Source: Palleronia salina | GTDB taxonomy: Bacteria > Pseudomonadota > Alphaproteobacteria > Rhodobacterales > Rhodobacteraceae | NCBI RefSeq assembly: GCF_900141995.1 | Contig: NZ_FQZA01000005.1 | Location: forward strand, 124,001-188,000 | Direction of reading: 5' to 3' | Length of the DNA stretch: 64,000 bases | Shown: positions 16,258-25,498 of the stretch, piece by piece | How positions within the stretch are numbered: position 1 is the stretch's first letter | Layout of the letters: each line of letters starts with the position of its first letter | The notes under the pieces: model-generated | Database searches by the model: none | Seen by the model: the letters and a program-made list of their open reading frames with translations, nothing else | What the model was told of the DNA's origin: nothing | Translations under genes and position numbers: made by a program

Positions 16258-16811
16258 AGATGGACGGCAAGACGAAGACGGTCGCGCAGACCCTCGGGCT
16301 CGTGCTGGTCATGGGTGGCCTGGCCTGGGCGTCGGTGCCCTTCTACGACTGGTTCTGCCGGGTCACGGGTTACGGCGGCGCGACCAACACGGCCGAGGCC
16401 GGGGCCGACACGGTGCTGGACCGCGAGATCACCATCCGCTTCGACGGCTCGCTGGAACGCGGCATGCCGTGGGAGTTCAAGCCGGTCGAGACCGAGGTCA
16501 CGCTCAAGATCGGCGAGACGGGGCTGGCCTTCTACGAAGCCTACAACCCCACGGACGAGCCCATCGCGGGCAGCGCGTCCTATAACGTGGCGCCCTACGA
16601 TGCCGGGAACTTCTTCACCAAGATCGACTGCTTCTGCTTCGAGGAGCAGGTCCTTCAGCCGGGCGAGCGGGTGCAGATGCCGGTGACTTTCTACGTCGAC
16701 CCCGCCATCGTCGACGACCGCGACGCCAAGTTTGTGAATCACATCACGCTGTCTTACACGTTCTACCAGATCGACCTGCCGCAAGAGCAGGCCGCGCTTG
16801 ACCTGAATTAA
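16254..16811 (+). CDS. ctaG: cytochrome c oxidase assembly protein CtaG (Cox11-type)
   Basis: CtaG delivers copper to the CuB site of subunit I. The 185-residue protein has one N-terminal membrane helix (about residues 12-32, with VPFYDWFCRVTGYGG after it) and a periplasmic immunoglobulin-like domain carrying the copper-binding CFCF motif (in KIDCFCFEEQ). Both agree with the Cox11 family. The start overlaps the preceding gene by four bases; an alternative Met two codons later is possible. Confidence 0.95.
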   Translation: MKMDGKTKTVAQTLGLVLVMGGLAWASVPFYDWFCRVTGYGGATNTAEAGADTVLDREITIRFDGSLERGMPWEFKPVETEVTLKIGETGLAFYEAYNPTDEPIAGSASYNVAPYDAGNFFTKIDCFCFEEQVLQPGERVQMPVTFYVDPAIVDDRDAKFVNHITLSYTFYQIDLPQEQAALDLN

Positions 16812-16838
16812 GCCGAAGCCAAACCCGAGGGACCGCCC

Positions 16839-17630
16839 ATGGCGCACGAAAAGAACCACGACTACCATATCCTGCAGCCATCGCTTTACCCGTTCATCGG
16901 CGCGGTCGGCGGCTTCATCATGCTGTTCGGCGCCGTGCTGTGGATGGCCAATGACAGCCCCTGGATGTTCTTCATCGGGCTGGCCGTCGTGGCCTACACC
17001 ATGTTCGGCTGGTGGTCGGACGTCGTGGCCGAAAGCCGCGATGGCGACCACACGCCCGTCGTGCGCATCGGCCTGCGCTATGGCTTCATCATGTTCATCA
17101 TGTCCGAGGTCATGTTCTTCGCCGCGTGGTTCTGGTCGTTCTTCAAGCACGCCATGTACCCGATGGAGACGTTCAGCGAAGGCCAGTGGCCGCCCCCCTC
17201 GATCGAGACCTTCGACCCCTGGCACCTGCCGCTGATCAACACGCTGATCCTGCTGTGCTCGGGCGCGGCGGCGACCTGGGCGCACCACGCGCTGGTGCAC
17301 GAGAACAACCGCAAGGACCTGATGAACGGCACCCTCCTGGCCGTGGTGCTGGGCCTGATCTTCACGGTGTTCCAGGCCTATGAATACAGCCACGCGGCCT
17401 TCGGGTTCTCGGGCAACATCTACGGCGCCAACTTCTTCATGGCGACGGGTTTCCACGGCGCGCACGTGATCATCGGCACGATCTTCCTGTTCGTCTGCTA
17501 CCTGCGGGCGCGGGCCGGTCACTTCACCCCCGAGAAGCACGTGGGCTACGAGGCCGCCGCCTGGTACTGGCACTTCGTCGACGTGGTGTGGCTGTTCCTC
17601 TTCGCGTCGATCTACATCTGGGGCTCCTGA
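16839..17630 (+). CDS. ctaE: cytochrome c oxidase subunit III
   Basis: Subunit III is a seven-helix membrane protein that stabilises the aa3 oxidase core. The 263-residue length is standard. Recognisable family segments include HDYHILQPS at the N-terminus, [14 protein letters not shown] with [12 protein letters not shown] after it, FQAYEYSHA, and the C-terminal [11 protein letters not shown] and [16 protein letters not shown]. It follows ctaG by 27 bp with a GAGGGA ribosome binding site. A strong terminator follows. Confidence 0.98.
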   Translation: MAHEKNHDYHILQPSLYPFIGAVGGFIMLFGAVLWMANDSPWMFFIGLAVVAYTMFGWWSDVVAESRDGDHTPVVRIGLRYGFIMFIMSEVMFFAAWFWSFFKHAMYPMETFSEGQWPPPSIETFDPWHLPLINTLILLCSGAAATWAHHALVHENNRKDLMNGTLLAVVLGLIFTVFQAYEYSHAAFGFSGNIYGANFFMATGFHGAHVIIGTIFLFVCYLRARAGHFTPEKHVGYEAAAWYWHFVDVVWLFLFASIYIWGS

Positions 17631-17691
17631 CGCCCTGCACCGGCCCGGATGCCTGTTTCGGCAGGGCGGGCCGGTCCTGAAACGAACGACG

Positions 17692-17719
17692 AAAGGGCGC
17701 GCTTGCAGCGCCCTTTTTT
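17692..17719 (+). terminator. intrinsic terminator after ctaE
   Basis: GGGCGC and GCGCCC arms (17695-17700 and 17708-17713) enclose a seven-base loop and are followed by TTTTTT. A longer inverted repeat with ACCGGCCC/GGGCCGGT arms (17639-17675) precedes it. The surf1 start is only 18 bases further on, so surf1 depends on readthrough or on a promoter overlapping this structure. Confidence 0.8.
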
Positions 17720-17737
17720 GCAGACAGGGGAAGGCCA

Positions 17738-18424
17738 ATGGCCCGGACGACTCGCGTGCGGATGATCGGTTTCGGTGTGTTTGCCGTGGCGGGCCTGGCG
17801 CTGCTGCTGGGGCTGGGGATCTGGCAGGTGCAGCGGCTGGCCTGGAAACAGGATATCCTCGCCCGCATCGACGCCCGCATCGCCGGACCGGCCGAACCCC
17901 TGCCGCGGAACGTCTCCGAGGCCGCCGATGAGTACCAACCGGTCACGCTCACCGGCCAGCCCCGCGATGCCGCGATCCGGGTGCTGGTGACCACCGCCGA
18001 GCTTGGCCCGGCCTACCGCCTGATCTATCCGCTGGACCTGCCCGATGGCCGCGCCGTCCTGCTGGACGCGGGCGCCGTGCCGGCCACGCCCGGCAGCGAC
18101 ATCCCCGATCTGGGCGACACGCTCACCGTGACGGGCAACCTGCTCTGGCCGGACGAGGTCGACGGCTTCACACCCGATCCGGACCTGGACGACAATATCT
18201 GGTTCGCCCGTGACCTGCCGACCATGGCCGCAACGCTCAACACCGACTTCGTGCTCGTGGTCGCCAACGCGCGGGTCCATCCCGATATCCTGCCTTTGCC
18301 CATCACCAGCGAAGGCATCCCGAACGATCACCTGCAATACGCCATCACCTGGTTTTCCCTGGCCGCGATCTGGGCGGGGATGACACTGCTTCTGCTTCGG
18401 CGTATGGCAAGGTCCACCAACTGA
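17738..18424 (+). CDS. SURF1-family oxidase assembly protein
   Basis: SURF1 proteins bind haem A and assist its insertion into cytochrome oxidase. The 228-residue product has the expected topology of one membrane helix near each end with a periplasmic domain between. The family signature LGIWQVQRLAWKQ follows the first helix, and the last helix contains WFSLAAIWAGM. A GGGGAAGG site precedes the ATG. Its position after subunit III is standard for the operon. Confidence 0.93.
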   Translation: MARTTRVRMIGFGVFAVAGLALLLGLGIWQVQRLAWKQDILARIDARIAGPAEPLPRNVSEAADEYQPVTLTGQPRDAAIRVLVTTAELGPAYRLIYPLDLPDGRAVLLDAGAVPATPGSDIPDLGDTLTVTGNLLWPDEVDGFTPDPDLDDNIWFARDLPTMAATLNTDFVLVVANARVHPDILPLPITSEGIPNDHLQYAITWFSLAAIWAGMTLLLLRRMARSTN

Positions 18425-18433
18425 AGGTTGCCG

Positions 18434-19819
18434 ATGCAGTATGTCTCGACCAGGGGGCAGGCCCCCGAGCTTGATTTCGAAGGCGCGATGCTGGCGGGTC
18501 TGGCCCGCGATGGTGGTCTTTACGTCCCCGATCACATCCCGACGCTGGATCAAGACGCCATCGCCGCCATGGCGGGGCGGCCTTACGAAGAGATCGCGCT
18601 GCGCATCATGCAGCCCTTCACGGGGCTGGCCGAGGATCGACTGAAACCCCTGATCGACGCGGCCTACGCGGGGTTCGGCCACGACGCGCGCGCGCCGCTG
18701 GTGCAGCTCGGTCCGAACCATCACCTGCTCGAACTTTTCCACGGGCCGACGCTGGCGTTCAAGGATTTCGCCATGCAGCTGATCGGCCAGCTGTTCCAGG
18801 ACGCCATGCGCCGCCGGGGCGAGCGCATTACCATCGTCGGCGCCACCTCGGGCGATACCGGGTCGGCGGCGATGGAGGCGTTCCGCGGGCTGGACAACGT
18901 GGAATGCTTCATCCTCTACCCGCACGGTCGCGTCAGTGACGTGCAGCGCCGGCAGATGACCACGCCGTCCGAGGCCAACGTCCACGCGCTGGCTGTCGAC
19001 GGCGATTTCGACGACTGCCAGGCGGCGGTGAAGGCCATGTTCAACGACCACGCGTTCCGCGACCGGGTCGGGCTGACGGCCGTCAACTCGATCAACTGGG
19101 CGCGGGTGCTGGCGCAGGTGGTCTATTTCTTCTCGTCCGCTCTGTCGCTGGGTGCGCCCGCGCGGCCCGTGCGCTTCACCGTGCCCACGGGCAACTTCGG
19201 CGACATCTTCGCGGGCTACATCGCGCGCCAGATGGGGCTGCCGATCGAACGGCTGGTGATCGCCACCAACCGCAACGACATCCTGCACCGCACGCTTGCC
19301 ACGGGCGAGCATCGCAAGGACGGCGTGTCGCCCACCATCAGCCCGTCCATGGATATCCAGGTCAGCTCGAATTTCGAGCGCGCGCTGTTCATGGCCTATG
19401 GCCGGGACGGGGCCGCCGTGTCTCAGCTGATGGACGAGCTACGCGACGCCGGCGGTTTCCCTGTCAGCCAGGGCGCGCTGGAGGCCCTGCGCGAGATCTA
19501 TGGCTCGGGCCGCTGCTCGGAGGATGAGACCGCCGCCACCATCCGCGCCATGCACGCCCGCACCGGCGAGGTGCTGTGCCCGCACACCGCCGTCGGCGTC
19601 AAGGTGGCCGAGGAGCATCTGGGCGACAGCCGCACGCCGATGATCACCCTGGCCACCGCCCATCCCGCCAAGTTCCCCGACGCGGTCGAGGCCGCCACAG
19701 GCGGGCGCCCGGCGCTGCCGGACCGGATGGCCGACCTGTTCGACCGCGACGAGCGGCTGACGCGCATCGACAACGACGTCGCCGCGATCGAAGCGCTGAT
19801 CGAGGATCGCCTGAAATGA
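18434..19819 (+). CDS. thrC: threonine synthase
   Basis: This PLP enzyme converts O-phosphohomoserine to L-threonine. The 461-residue protein matches the longer class of threonine synthases. It starts MQYVSTRGQAPELDF; the PLP lysine lies in LAFKDFAMQ, and the phosphate loop is GATSGDTGSAAMEAF. The ATG at 18434 follows GAAGG and is preferred over an in-frame TTG at 18428. It begins nine bases after surf1, and its stop overlaps the next start by four bases. Confidence 0.97.
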   Translation: MQYVSTRGQAPELDFEGAMLAGLARDGGLYVPDHIPTLDQDAIAAMAGRPYEEIALRIMQPFTGLAEDRLKPLIDAAYAGFGHDARAPLVQLGPNHHLLELFHGPTLAFKDFAMQLIGQLFQDAMRRRGERITIVGATSGDTGSAAMEAFRGLDNVECFILYPHGRVSDVQRRQMTTPSEANVHALAVDGDFDDCQAAVKAMFNDHAFRDRVGLTAVNSINWARVLAQVVYFFSSALSLGAPARPVRFTVPTGNFGDIFAGYIARQMGLPIERLVIATNRNDILHRTLATGEHRKDGVSPTISPSMDIQVSSNFERALFMAYGRDGAAVSQLMDELRDAGGFPVSQGALEALREIYGSGRCSEDETAATIRAMHARTGEVLCPHTAVGVKVAEEHLGDSRTPMITLATAHPAKFPDAVEAATGGRPALPDRMADLFDRDERLTRIDNDVAAIEALIEDRLK

Positions 19820-21078
19820 CCCCGCAACTGCATACGCTCGAAAACGGCCTGCGCGTCGTGACCGAACCCATGCCGGGCCTTCAATCGGCCAGCGTCGGCA
19901 TCTGGGTCAATGCCGGGGGGCGGCACGAACGCCCCGAGCAGAACGGCATCGCCCATTTCCTGGAACACATGGCCTTCAAGGGCACCGAGCGGCGCAACGC
20001 CCTGCAAATCGCCGAGGCGATCGAGGACGTGGGCGGCTATATCAACGCCTACACCTCGCGCGAGATGACGGCGTATTACGCCCGGGTGCTGGCCGCCGAC
20101 GTGCCACTGGCGCTGGACGTGATCAGCGACATAGTCCTGAACCCGATCTTCGAGGAGCGCGAGATCGAGATCGAGCGCGGCGTCATCCTGCAGGAGATCG
20201 GGCAGGTGCTGGATACGCCCGACGACATCGTCTTCGACTGGTTGCAGGAGGCCGCGTATCCCGGGCAGCCCATCGGCCGGTCGATCCTCGGCCCCTCGGA
20301 CAAGGTGCGCGGTTTCGGCCGGACGGATCTGTCGGGCTTCGTCGCCGAACGCTACGGTCCCGACCGTCTGATCGTCGCGGCGGCCGGCGCGGTCGACCAC
20401 GACGCCATCGTCCGCTTCGCCGAGGAAACCTTCGGCCACATGATCCCGCGCGCCAATGCCGATGCCGCGCCCGCCCGGTTCGAGGGCGGCGAGCGTCGCG
20501 AAACGCGCGAGCTGGAGCAGGTGCATTTCACCCTCGGCTTCGACGCGCCGGGGTATCGCGACGAATCCTTCTACGCCGCGCAGGTCCTGTCGAGCGCCTT
20601 GGGCGGCGGCATGTCCTCGCGCCTGTTCCAGGAACTGCGGGAACGGCGGGGCCTGTGCTATTCCATTTTCGCGCAGGCCGGCGCCTACGAGGATGGCGGC
20701 ATGATGACCGTCTATGCCGGCACCTCGCCCGACCAGATCGACGCCCTGGCGGACGTCACCATAGACGAGCTGAAACGCGCGGCCGACGACATGACGACGG
20801 TCGAGGTCGCCCGCGCCCGCGCCCAGATGAAGGCAGGTCTGCTCATGGGGCTGGAAAGCCCCTCGGCCCGGGCCGAGCGCCTGGCGCGGCTCGTGGCGAT
20901 CTGGGGCCGCGTGCCCGACATCGACGAGACCGTGGCGCGGATCGACGCGGTCACCGCCGGTGACGTGCGCGAGTTCGCGACGAACATGATCTCCCGGTCG
21001 CAAGCCGCCATGGCGCTCTACGGTCCCATCGACCGGGCCCCGGTATTGCAGGATCTGCAGGCCCGTCTGGCCGGTTGA
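19816..21078 (+). CDS. M16-family zinc peptidase (processing-peptidase-like)
   Basis: The 420-residue product has the inverted zinc motif HFLEH with the distant glutamate in the region after residue 120 (EIEIERGVILQEI), both diagnostic of M16 peptidases such as mitochondrial processing peptidase beta and PqqL-like bacterial proteins. The C-terminal half has the R/Y pair region with RLFQELRERRGLCYSI, a substrate-binding feature of the family. There is no signal peptide, so it is probably cytoplasmic. The thrC-M16-acetyltransferase order is common in Rhodobacteraceae. Confidence 0.94.
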   Translation: MTPQLHTLENGLRVVTEPMPGLQSASVGIWVNAGGRHERPEQNGIAHFLEHMAFKGTERRNALQIAEAIEDVGGYINAYTSREMTAYYARVLAADVPLALDVISDIVLNPIFEEREIEIERGVILQEIGQVLDTPDDIVFDWLQEAAYPGQPIGRSILGPSDKVRGFGRTDLSGFVAERYGPDRLIVAAAGAVDHDAIVRFAEETFGHMIPRANADAAPARFEGGERRETRELEQVHFTLGFDAPGYRDESFYAAQVLSSALGGGMSSRLFQELRERRGLCYSIFAQAGAYEDGGMMTVYAGTSPDQIDALADVTIDELKRAADDMTTVEVARARAQMKAGLLMGLESPSARAERLARLVAIWGRVPDIDETVARIDAVTAGDVREFATNMISRSQAAMALYGPIDRAPVLQDLQARLAG

Positions 21079-21662
21079 TGCTGGGTCGAAAACGGAAATT
21101 CGCGATCCAGACGGATCGCCTGACCCTGCGCCCGCCGCAGCACGGCGATTTCCGCGCCTGGGCCGACCTGCGCCGCGACAGCGCCGATTTCCTCCAGATG
21201 TGGGAGCCTGTCTGGGCCGCCGACCATCTGACGCGCAAGAGCTTCACCAACCGCGTCTACTGGGCCCAGCGGTCCATCGCGGCGGACACGGCGGTGCCCT
21301 TGTTCCTGATCCGCCGCGAGGACGGGATGCTGACGGGCGCCATCACGCTGGACAATATCCGGCGCGGCCCGGCGCAGTCGGGCACGCTGGGCTACTGGAT
21401 CGGGGCCCCCTTCGCGCGGCAGGGCTTCATGTCCGAGGCCATCATCGCCCTGGTGCACCATGCCTTCCACAAGATGGACCTGAGCCGGGTCGAGGCCGCG
21501 TGCCTGCCCGAAAACGTCGCCTCGCGCGGGGTGCTGGAGCGGTCGGGCTTCAAATACGAGGGCGTCGCGCAAAGCTATCTCCAGATCGCGGGGCGGTGGC
21601 GGAACCACGTGCTCTACGCCAACCTGCGCGCCGACCGCCGCGGCAAAACGGCCGCCGGCTAG
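21078..21662 (+). CDS. RimJ/RimL-type N-acetyltransferase
   Basis: This 194-residue GNAT protein has an N-terminal TDRLTLRPPQHGDF segment and motif A LGYWIGAPFARQGFMSEA, both typical of RimJ-like N-terminal or amino-acid acetyltransferases, and NVASRGVLERSGF as motif B. The ATG at 21078 shares its A with the M16 stop (TGATG), so it is translationally coupled. Alanine-tail ribosomal protein acetylation is the usual guess for this family, but the substrate is not shown by the sequence. Confidence 0.9.
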   Translation: MLGRKRKFAIQTDRLTLRPPQHGDFRAWADLRRDSADFLQMWEPVWAADHLTRKSFTNRVYWAQRSIAADTAVPLFLIRREDGMLTGAITLDNIRRGPAQSGTLGYWIGAPFARQGFMSEAIIALVHHAFHKMDLSRVEAACLPENVASRGVLERSGFKYEGVAQSYLQIAGRWRNHVLYANLRADRRGKTAAG

Positions 21663-21725
21663 GTCTGGTCGGGCGGGGCGGCGGCCCTAACTGTCCGGCC
21701 AACTGCAACAGCCGCTGCGCCCGCC

Positions 21726-22274
21726 ATGACCTTGCTTCGCTCCGTCCTGATCGCCCTGTGCCTGGCCGCGCCGATGTCGGCGTCCGCCAATGACTGGGAT
21801 CGTCTGTCCGAGCCCGGGGTCATGGCGATCATGCGGCACGCGCTGGCCCCCGGCACCGGGGACCCGGCGAATTTCACGCTGGGCGATTGCAGCACCCAGC
21901 GGACCCTGGACGAGCGGGGCCGCGACCAGGCGCGCCGGCTGGGTGCCGCCCTGCGCGAACGCGGTATTCGTTTCGACCGGGTGCTCACCAGCCAGTGGTG
22001 CCGCAGCCGCGAAACGGCCGAGCTGCTGGAGGCGGGCCCGGTGGTCGAGGAGGCGGCGCTGAACTCCACCTTCGCCGGGCGCGGCGACAGCGGCGCGCAG
22101 ACGCGGCGGATGCGCGAGATCATCGCCGAGACCGACGGGCGGCTGATGATGGTCAGCCACCAGGTGAACATCTGTGATCTCACCGGCCAGAGCACCCGGT
22201 CGGGCGAGGTCCTGCTGATCCGCGACGGCGAGAACGGGATCGAAGTGGTGGGCGAGATCCTGGTGGCGCCGTGA
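21726..22274 (+). CDS. exported histidine-phosphatase-superfamily protein
   Basis: The 182-residue product starts with a signal peptide (about residues 1-22, ending SASAND). The mature protein has the catalytic pattern MRHALAPG, an RHG variant with Ala in place of Gly, then LTSQWCRSRETAELL and the second catalytic His in MVSHQVNI. This corresponds to the histidine phosphatase superfamily branch 1, with a periplasmic location. Its substrate is unknown. It appears to stand alone. Confidence 0.85.
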   Translation: MTLLRSVLIALCLAAPMSASANDWDRLSEPGVMAIMRHALAPGTGDPANFTLGDCSTQRTLDERGRDQARRLGAALRERGIRFDRVLTSQWCRSRETAELLEAGPVVEEAALNSTFAGRGDSGAQTRRMREIIAETDGRLMMVSHQVNICDLTGQSTRSGEVLLIRDGENGIEVVGEILVAP

Positions 22275-22385
22275 AGCGCCCGCCGATCCGCCCGCGCGAT
22301 TGTGAAGCGGCGGGCAAGGCCGCTACCGGGTGACCTGTGCGCCGGGCGTGCTAACGTTGCGGAACCTCAGGAAGGGGAGACCACC

Positions 22386-23210
22386 TTGCGAAAACTTCTT
22401 CCACTTGCCTTGATCGCCCTTGCCGTGCCGTCCCTGGCGGCCGCACAGGACCGCATGCCCAGCCATTGCATCGCCATCGCCGATGCGGCGCCGGGGATCG
22501 AGTACCTGCACAAGGCCAGCTGGCGCGAACCGATCGGCGACCCCTATACCGTGCGGCTGACCTATATCGACCATTCCATGTTCCTGATCCAGGCGCCCGA
22601 CGGGACCTCGGCGGTGACCGATTACAACGGGTTCATCGGCGGCGTGGACCTGGTGCCCGATGTGGCGACCATGAACCACGCCCATTCCAGCCACTGGACC
22701 GTCCGGCCCGACCCGCGCATCCCCAACCTGCTGGAGGGCTGGGGCGACAGCCTCGAGCCGAACCTGCACGACATGATGTTGGGCGAGATGCGGGTGCGCA
22801 ACGTGCCCACCGACATCCGCCGCGGCACCGGGGTCGAGAAGTACGGCAACTCGATTTTCGTGTTCGAGGTCGGGGGTCTTTGTATCGGCCACCTGGGCCA
22901 CCTGCACCACAAGCCCGACGACGCGCAATTCGCCGCGCTGGGCCGGCTGGACGTAGTCATGGCGGCCGTCGATGGCGGCATGACGCTGGACCTGCCCAGG
23001 ATGGTCGAGACGCTGAAGCGGCTGAGATCCTCGGTCGTGATCCCCATGCACTGGTTCGGACCGATGACCCTGGGCCGGTTCCTCGACGATATCTCGCAGG
23101 ATTTCGACGTGGACCTGCGCGACACCTCGTCCATGGAGGTCAGCTTGCGCAACCTTCCCGACCGGCCGACGGTGGTGGTCCTGCGACCGTCCTTCCTCCG
23201 CGCGGAATGA
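22386..23210 (+). CDS. exported metallo-beta-lactamase-fold protein, UlaG-like
   Basis: A TTG start at 22386 is chosen because AAGGGGAG lies just upstream and a clean signal peptide (LRKLLPLALIALAVPSLAAAQ) begins there; an earlier in-frame start at 22302 would add a non-hydrophobic leader. The 274-residue product has metal-ligand segments of the metallo-beta-lactamase fold: NHAHSSHW, GHLGHLHH, and PMHWFGPM near the end. Ligand spacing resembles UlaG-type metal-dependent hydrolases. The substrate is unknown. The stop overlaps the next start by four bases. Confidence 0.82.
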   Translation: MRKLLPLALIALAVPSLAAAQDRMPSHCIAIADAAPGIEYLHKASWREPIGDPYTVRLTYIDHSMFLIQAPDGTSAVTDYNGFIGGVDLVPDVATMNHAHSSHWTVRPDPRIPNLLEGWGDSLEPNLHDMMLGEMRVRNVPTDIRRGTGVEKYGNSIFVFEVGGLCIGHLGHLHHKPDDAQFAALGRLDVVMAAVDGGMTLDLPRMVETLKRLRSSVVIPMHWFGPMTLGRFLDDISQDFDVDLRDTSSMEVSLRNLPDRPTVVVLRPSFLRAE

Positions 23211-24613
23211 CCGGTGGCCCCCTGACGCCCGACCTGCGCGACGCGCTGGCCGGGCAGATTTCCGTTGGCGCGCTGCGCGAGGTCTCGGACGCCTACCTGT
23301 GCGAGCCGCGGGGCACGTGGCAGGGCAGCGCGGGCGCCGTCGTCGCGCCGCGCGACACCGAAGAGGTGGCGAAAGTCATCCGCTTCGCCCGAGATCACGG
23401 TGTAGCGGTGGTCCCCTGGGGTGGCGGCACCGGCCTTGTCGGCGGCCAGACCCTGCCGAACGCCGCGCCGATCCTGCTGAGCCTCGAACGGATGCACGCC
23501 ATCCGCGCCGTGTATCCCGATGAGAACGTGCTGGTGGCCGAGGCGGGCGCGATCCTGGCCGACGTACAGGCCGCGGCGCGCGACGCCGGGCGGCTGTTCC
23601 CGCTGTCGCTGGCCTCGGAAGGAACGGCGCGCATGGGCGGGCTGCTGGCCACCAACGCGGGGGGCGTGAACGTCCTGCGCTACGGCAACGCGCGCGAGCT
23701 GTGCCTGGGGCTGGAGGCCGTGCTGCCGGACGGGTCGATCCTGCACGGGCTGCGGCGGCTCAGGAAGGACAATACCGGTTACGACCTGCGCAACCTGCTG
23801 ATCGGCGCCGAGGGCACGCTGGGCGTCATCACGGCGGCCAGCCTGCGGCTGTTCCCGCAGCCGGGCGCCGAGGGCACGGCGATGCTGGTGGTGGATGGCC
23901 CCCGCGCGGCGCTGTCGCTGCTGGCGCGGGCGCAGGCCATGGGCGGCGTGTCGGCGTTCGAGCTGATCTCGGGGCAGGGGCTGCGGTTCCTGCGCGACCA
24001 CGCGCTGCCGGTGCGCCAGCCCTTCGACGATATCCCGGACTGGTGCGTCCTGGTGGATCTGGGCCTGCCCGAGGGTGGCGATCCGGCGGGCCAGCTGGAA
24101 CGGCTGTTCGAGGCCGGGTTCGAGGCGGGCGAGGTCAGTGACGGTGTCATCGCCCAGTCCGAGGCGCAGCGCCACGAGCTCTGGGCCGTGCGCGAGACCA
24201 TCCCCGAGGCCAACAAGCGCACCGGCGCGATCGCGTCGAACGACATCTCGCTGCCCTTGTCCGAGGTGCCGGGCTTCATCGAGGCGTGCGGCGCACGTCT
24301 GCATGCCGCGGCCGAGCTGCGCATCAACTGCTTCGGTCACCTGGGCGACGGCAACCTGCATTTCAACCTGTTCCCGCCCGAGGGCCGGTCGAAGGCCGAG
24401 TATCGCGACCGCGCGGCGGACCTGCGACGGATCGTCGACGACGCGGTGGCCGAGCGCGGCGGATCGTTCTCGGCCGAGCACGGCGTCGGCCGGCTGAAGG
24501 TCGAGCAGATGCGCCGCTACGGCGATCCGGCCAAACTGGCCGCCATGCGCGCGATCAAGGACGCGCTGGACCCGGCGGGCATCATGAACCCGGGCGCGGT
24601 GCTGGGCGATTGA
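23207..24613 (+). CDS. FAD-linked oxidase of the GlcD/D-2-hydroxyacid dehydrogenase type
   Basis: The 468-residue flavoprotein has a PCMH-type FAD-binding domain (VVPWGGGTGLVGGQ around residue 68, and GLLATNAGGVNVLRYGN), and a C-terminal domain with the metal/substrate segment CFGHLGDGNLHFNLF and EHGVGRLK, all shared by GlcD, D-lactate and D-2-hydroxyglutarate dehydrogenases. It oxidises a D-2-hydroxyacid, passing electrons to a quinone or electron-transfer flavoprotein. The exact substrate is open; the C-terminal half most resembles D-2-hydroxyglutarate/D-lactate enzymes. It is coupled to the upstream gene by an ATGA overlap. Confidence 0.9.
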   Translation: MTGGPLTPDLRDALAGQISVGALREVSDAYLCEPRGTWQGSAGAVVAPRDTEEVAKVIRFARDHGVAVVPWGGGTGLVGGQTLPNAAPILLSLERMHAIRAVYPDENVLVAEAGAILADVQAAARDAGRLFPLSLASEGTARMGGLLATNAGGVNVLRYGNARELCLGLEAVLPDGSILHGLRRLRKDNTGYDLRNLLIGAEGTLGVITAASLRLFPQPGAEGTAMLVVDGPRAALSLLARAQAMGGVSAFELISGQGLRFLRDHALPVRQPFDDIPDWCVLVDLGLPEGGDPAGQLERLFEAGFEAGEVSDGVIAQSEAQRHELWAVRETIPEANKRTGAIASNDISLPLSEVPGFIEACGARLHAAAELRINCFGHLGDGNLHFNLFPPEGRSKAEYRDRAADLRRIVDDAVAERGGSFSAEHGVGRLKVEQMRRYGDPAKLAAMRAIKDALDPAGIMNPGAVLGD

Positions 24614-24621
24614 GCGCCGGA

Positions 24622-24645
24622 CCGGGGCTCTGCCCCGGACCCCGG
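24622..24645. repeat. REP-like CCGGGGC hairpin element
   Basis: CCGGGGC TCT GCCCCGG (24622-24638) is followed by ACCCCGG. From memory, short elements of this form are scattered between genes in Rhodobacteraceae genomes, but only one copy was seen here, so the repeat status cannot be shown from this window. It lies at the convergent ends of the FAD oxidase gene and the ABC permease gene and may also serve as a terminator. Confidence 0.45.
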
Positions 24646-24691
24646 AGTACTTGAGGACCAGTGATGCGGCTGACGCGCGAGGCGCCCGGCG

Positions 24692-25498
24692 TCAGCGCAG
24701 GAAATTCGGGCGCAGGCGCAGTTTCTGCCGGGCCTCGCGCGGCAGGTGACGGTTCAGACGGCGCGAGGCCAGTGCGAACAGCCCCACCACGCTCAGCGTC
24801 AGCAGGATGAAGTAGAACGCCAGGATCGGGTAGGGCACGAACGGGTTGAAGGTCTTGTCGGCGAAGTAGTTGGCGTAATAGAGCGCGTCGCCCCGTTGTT
24901 GCCACGCAGGGAAGCCCGAGAAGAAGACAAGCGTGGTTGCGTGGAACAGGAAGATCGCCTCGTTCGTGTAGGCGGGCCAGGCCAGGCGCAGCATCGTGGG
25001 GAAGGTGATGCGCCGGAACTTGTTCCAGCCGGTGATGCCATAGGCCTCGGCCGCCTCCATGTCGCCCCGGGGGATCGAGCGCAGCGCGCCGTAGAAGATC
25101 TCGCCCGAGTAGGCGGCGGTGTTCAGGAAAAGCACAACCAGCGCCCCGGCCCAGGCGGCGGTGAAGGCACCGAAGAACGGGTAGCTGTTCTTGAGGCTGA
25201 GAAAGAGCAGGTAGGCGAAGAAGAACTGGATGAAGAGCGGCGAGCCACGGAAGACGAAGATGACCCATTCGGCCGGCTTGCGAAACAGCGGGTTGGCCGA
25301 CGCCTTGCCCACCGCCAGCGCCACGGCCAGCACGAAGCCCGAGCAGAGCGCCAGCACGCCGAAATAGATGTTCCAGATCATCCCCGAGCCGATCAGGGTG
25401 AACTGCTGGCAGAGGGTGTATCCCTCGCGCGGAAGGAGCCGCTCGCCGAAGCCGATCGAGCGCAGGGCGTAGTCGGCGATGGTCTCGACGCAGCTCAT
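24692..25498 (-). CDS. polar amino-acid ABC transporter permease (HisM-type)
   Basis: The 268-residue inner-membrane permease has about six hydrophobic segments and the coupling loop EAAEAYGITGWNKFRRI (the EAA motif), which docks on the ATPase. It is the last gene of a minus-strand operon of ATPase, binding protein and two permeases. Its start overlaps the stop of the upstream permease by four bases. HisM/HisQ/OccM homologues carry polar amino acids such as arginine, ornithine or octopine. Confidence 0.92.
   Translation of the reverse strand: MSCVETIADYALRSIGFGERLLPREGYTLCQQFTLIGSGMIWNIYFGVLALCSGFVLAVALAVGKASANPLFRKPAEWVIFVFRGSPLFIQFFFAYLLFLSLKNSYPFFGAFTAAWAGALVVLFLNTAAYSGEIFYGALRSIPRGDMEAAEAYGITGWNKFRRITFPTMLRLAWPAYTNEAIFLFHATTLVFFSGFPAWQQRGDALYYANYFADKTFNPFVPYPILAFYFILLTLSVVGLFALASRRLNRHLPREARQKLRLRPNFLR

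Noticed and set aside
16101-17738. A 545-codon minus-strand frame over ctaG and ctaE
   Set aside because: Both plus-strand genes are certain by family motifs; the antisense frame is a shadow.
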